From: DASXIW01 sp036497785
GTDB lineage: Bacteria > Pseudomonadota > Alphaproteobacteria > Acetobacterales > Acetobacteraceae
Length of the DNA: 14,658 nt
Direction: 5' to 3'
Assembly: GCA_036497785.1 (NCBI GenBank)
Contig: DASXIW010000279.1
Location: forward strand, 1 to 14,658
Shown: positions 14,439 to 14,658 of the stretch, piece after piece
How the letters are laid out: each line of letters begins with the position of its first letter
Position numbering within the stretch: the stretch's first letter is position 1
The notes under the pieces: model-generated
The model's database searches: none
The model's input: the letters and a program-made list of their open reading frames with translations, nothing else
What the model was told of the DNA's origin: nothing
Position numbers and translations under genes: made by a program

Positions 14439-14658
14439 GGCCTGAGCCAGAACAACCGCGTCAATCATCTGGTTTTCGCGGTGCGATGGTGTAGTTCCAC
14501 TCACCATGGAAGTTGGCGGCGTAATGTTCAGCCTGGCCATCTCGGCGTTGGAGACCTTGATGCCTTTGTCGTAGGCGTTTTGGTCGAGCCGACACTGGAC
14601 GGTAAGGCCGGTTTGGGTTGTGGTGCTGGCGATCAGTTGGACGATGACCTGATGGGTC
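14439..14658 (-). mobile_element. End of an ISAzo13-type insertion sequence, running off the window
   Basis: The last 220 bp have lower GC and different codon use from the rest of the window and encode the C-terminal end of an ISAzo13-family transposase on the minus strand. About 22 bp (14439-14460, GGCCTGAGCCAGAACAACCG at its start) separate the transposase stop from the regulator's stop codon and should contain the element's terminal inverted repeat. The partner repeat and any target duplication are outside the window, so the boundary is approximate. Confidence 0.65.
14461..14657 (-). pseudogene. ISAzo13 family transposase, C-terminal fragment with frameshift
   Basis: On the minus strand, from the window edge, the frame reads GLTVQCRLDQNAYDKGIKVS then NAEMARLNITP, the typical C-terminus of ISAzo13-family DDE transposases (TGIKVS... 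core). At about 14512-14521 the match jumps frame and continues as NFHGEWNYTIAPRKPDD to the stop at 14461-14463; HGEWNYTI is the family's terminal motif. One base appears to be missing in the GTTGGCGGCG stretch. The bulk of the gene, with the catalytic DDE residues, lies beyond the window, so whether the copy is otherwise intact is unknown. It is either a decayed element or a one-base sequencing error near the very end of the protein. Confidence 0.8.

Overview
This 14.7 kb window is GC-rich (C/G-heavy third codon positions, long antisense shadow frames) and looks like an ordinary chromosomal stretch of an alphaproteobacterium. The gene set (Mg-type HemB, RDD protein next to an Asp/Glu leucyltransferase, penicillin-acylase relative, CaiB-type CoA transferase) suggests Rhodospirillales, possibly Acetobacteraceae. 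That placement is inference; there is no rRNA or other marker here. I see no tRNA, CRISPR array, prophage or obvious novel defence system. No gene-free stretch exceeds 300 bp; the longest is about 226 bp (4353-4578).

Layout. (1) 1-1027, plus strand: the 3' part of a ketopantoate-reductase-family gene broken by a one-base frameshift, then a 67-aa two-helix membrane protein. (2) 1027-2222: a composite palindromic element, then hemB of the aspartate-rich, cysteine-free metal-site type. (3) 2223-4352: hemB and mntH converge on a hairpin-rich spacer that includes a perfect 23-bp inverted repeat. mntH (NRAMP Mn2+ transporter) is divergent from mntR (DtxR-family regulator), and a perfect 8-6-8 palindrome overlapping a plausible promoter lies between them, giving a self-contained manganese uptake and control module. 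(4) 4579-4866: a small secreted protein with a hairpin in its leader, ending 3 bp from the convergent end of the next operon. (5) 4870-8545: a minus-strand operon of a CaiB/BaiF CoA transferase and an alpha/beta hydrolase, divergent from an NAD(P)-type aldehyde dehydrogenase; probably a small catabolic locus of unknown substrate. (6) 8561-9611: a GC-rich hairpin between convergent genes, then a membrane-anchored or secreted beta-helix protein on the minus strand. (7) 9702-14438, plus strand: a tightly overlapped block of penicillin-acylase-family Ntn-hydrolase, RDD membrane protein, bpt (N-degron leucyltransferase) and an RpiR-type SIS-domain regulator. Each junction overlaps by 4 bases if the regulator starts at its TTG. 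(8) 14439-14658: the C-terminal end of an ISAzo13-type transposase on the minus strand, itself frameshifted, abutting the regulator's stop codon and running off the window.

The least expected signals are an eight-unit 15-bp in-frame repeat encoding a five-residue-periodic N-terminus of the RpiR-type regulator, the intergenic palindromes flanking hemB, and the MntR-type (rather than Mur/Fur-type) control of mntH. None of these amounts to a convincing new multi-gene system.
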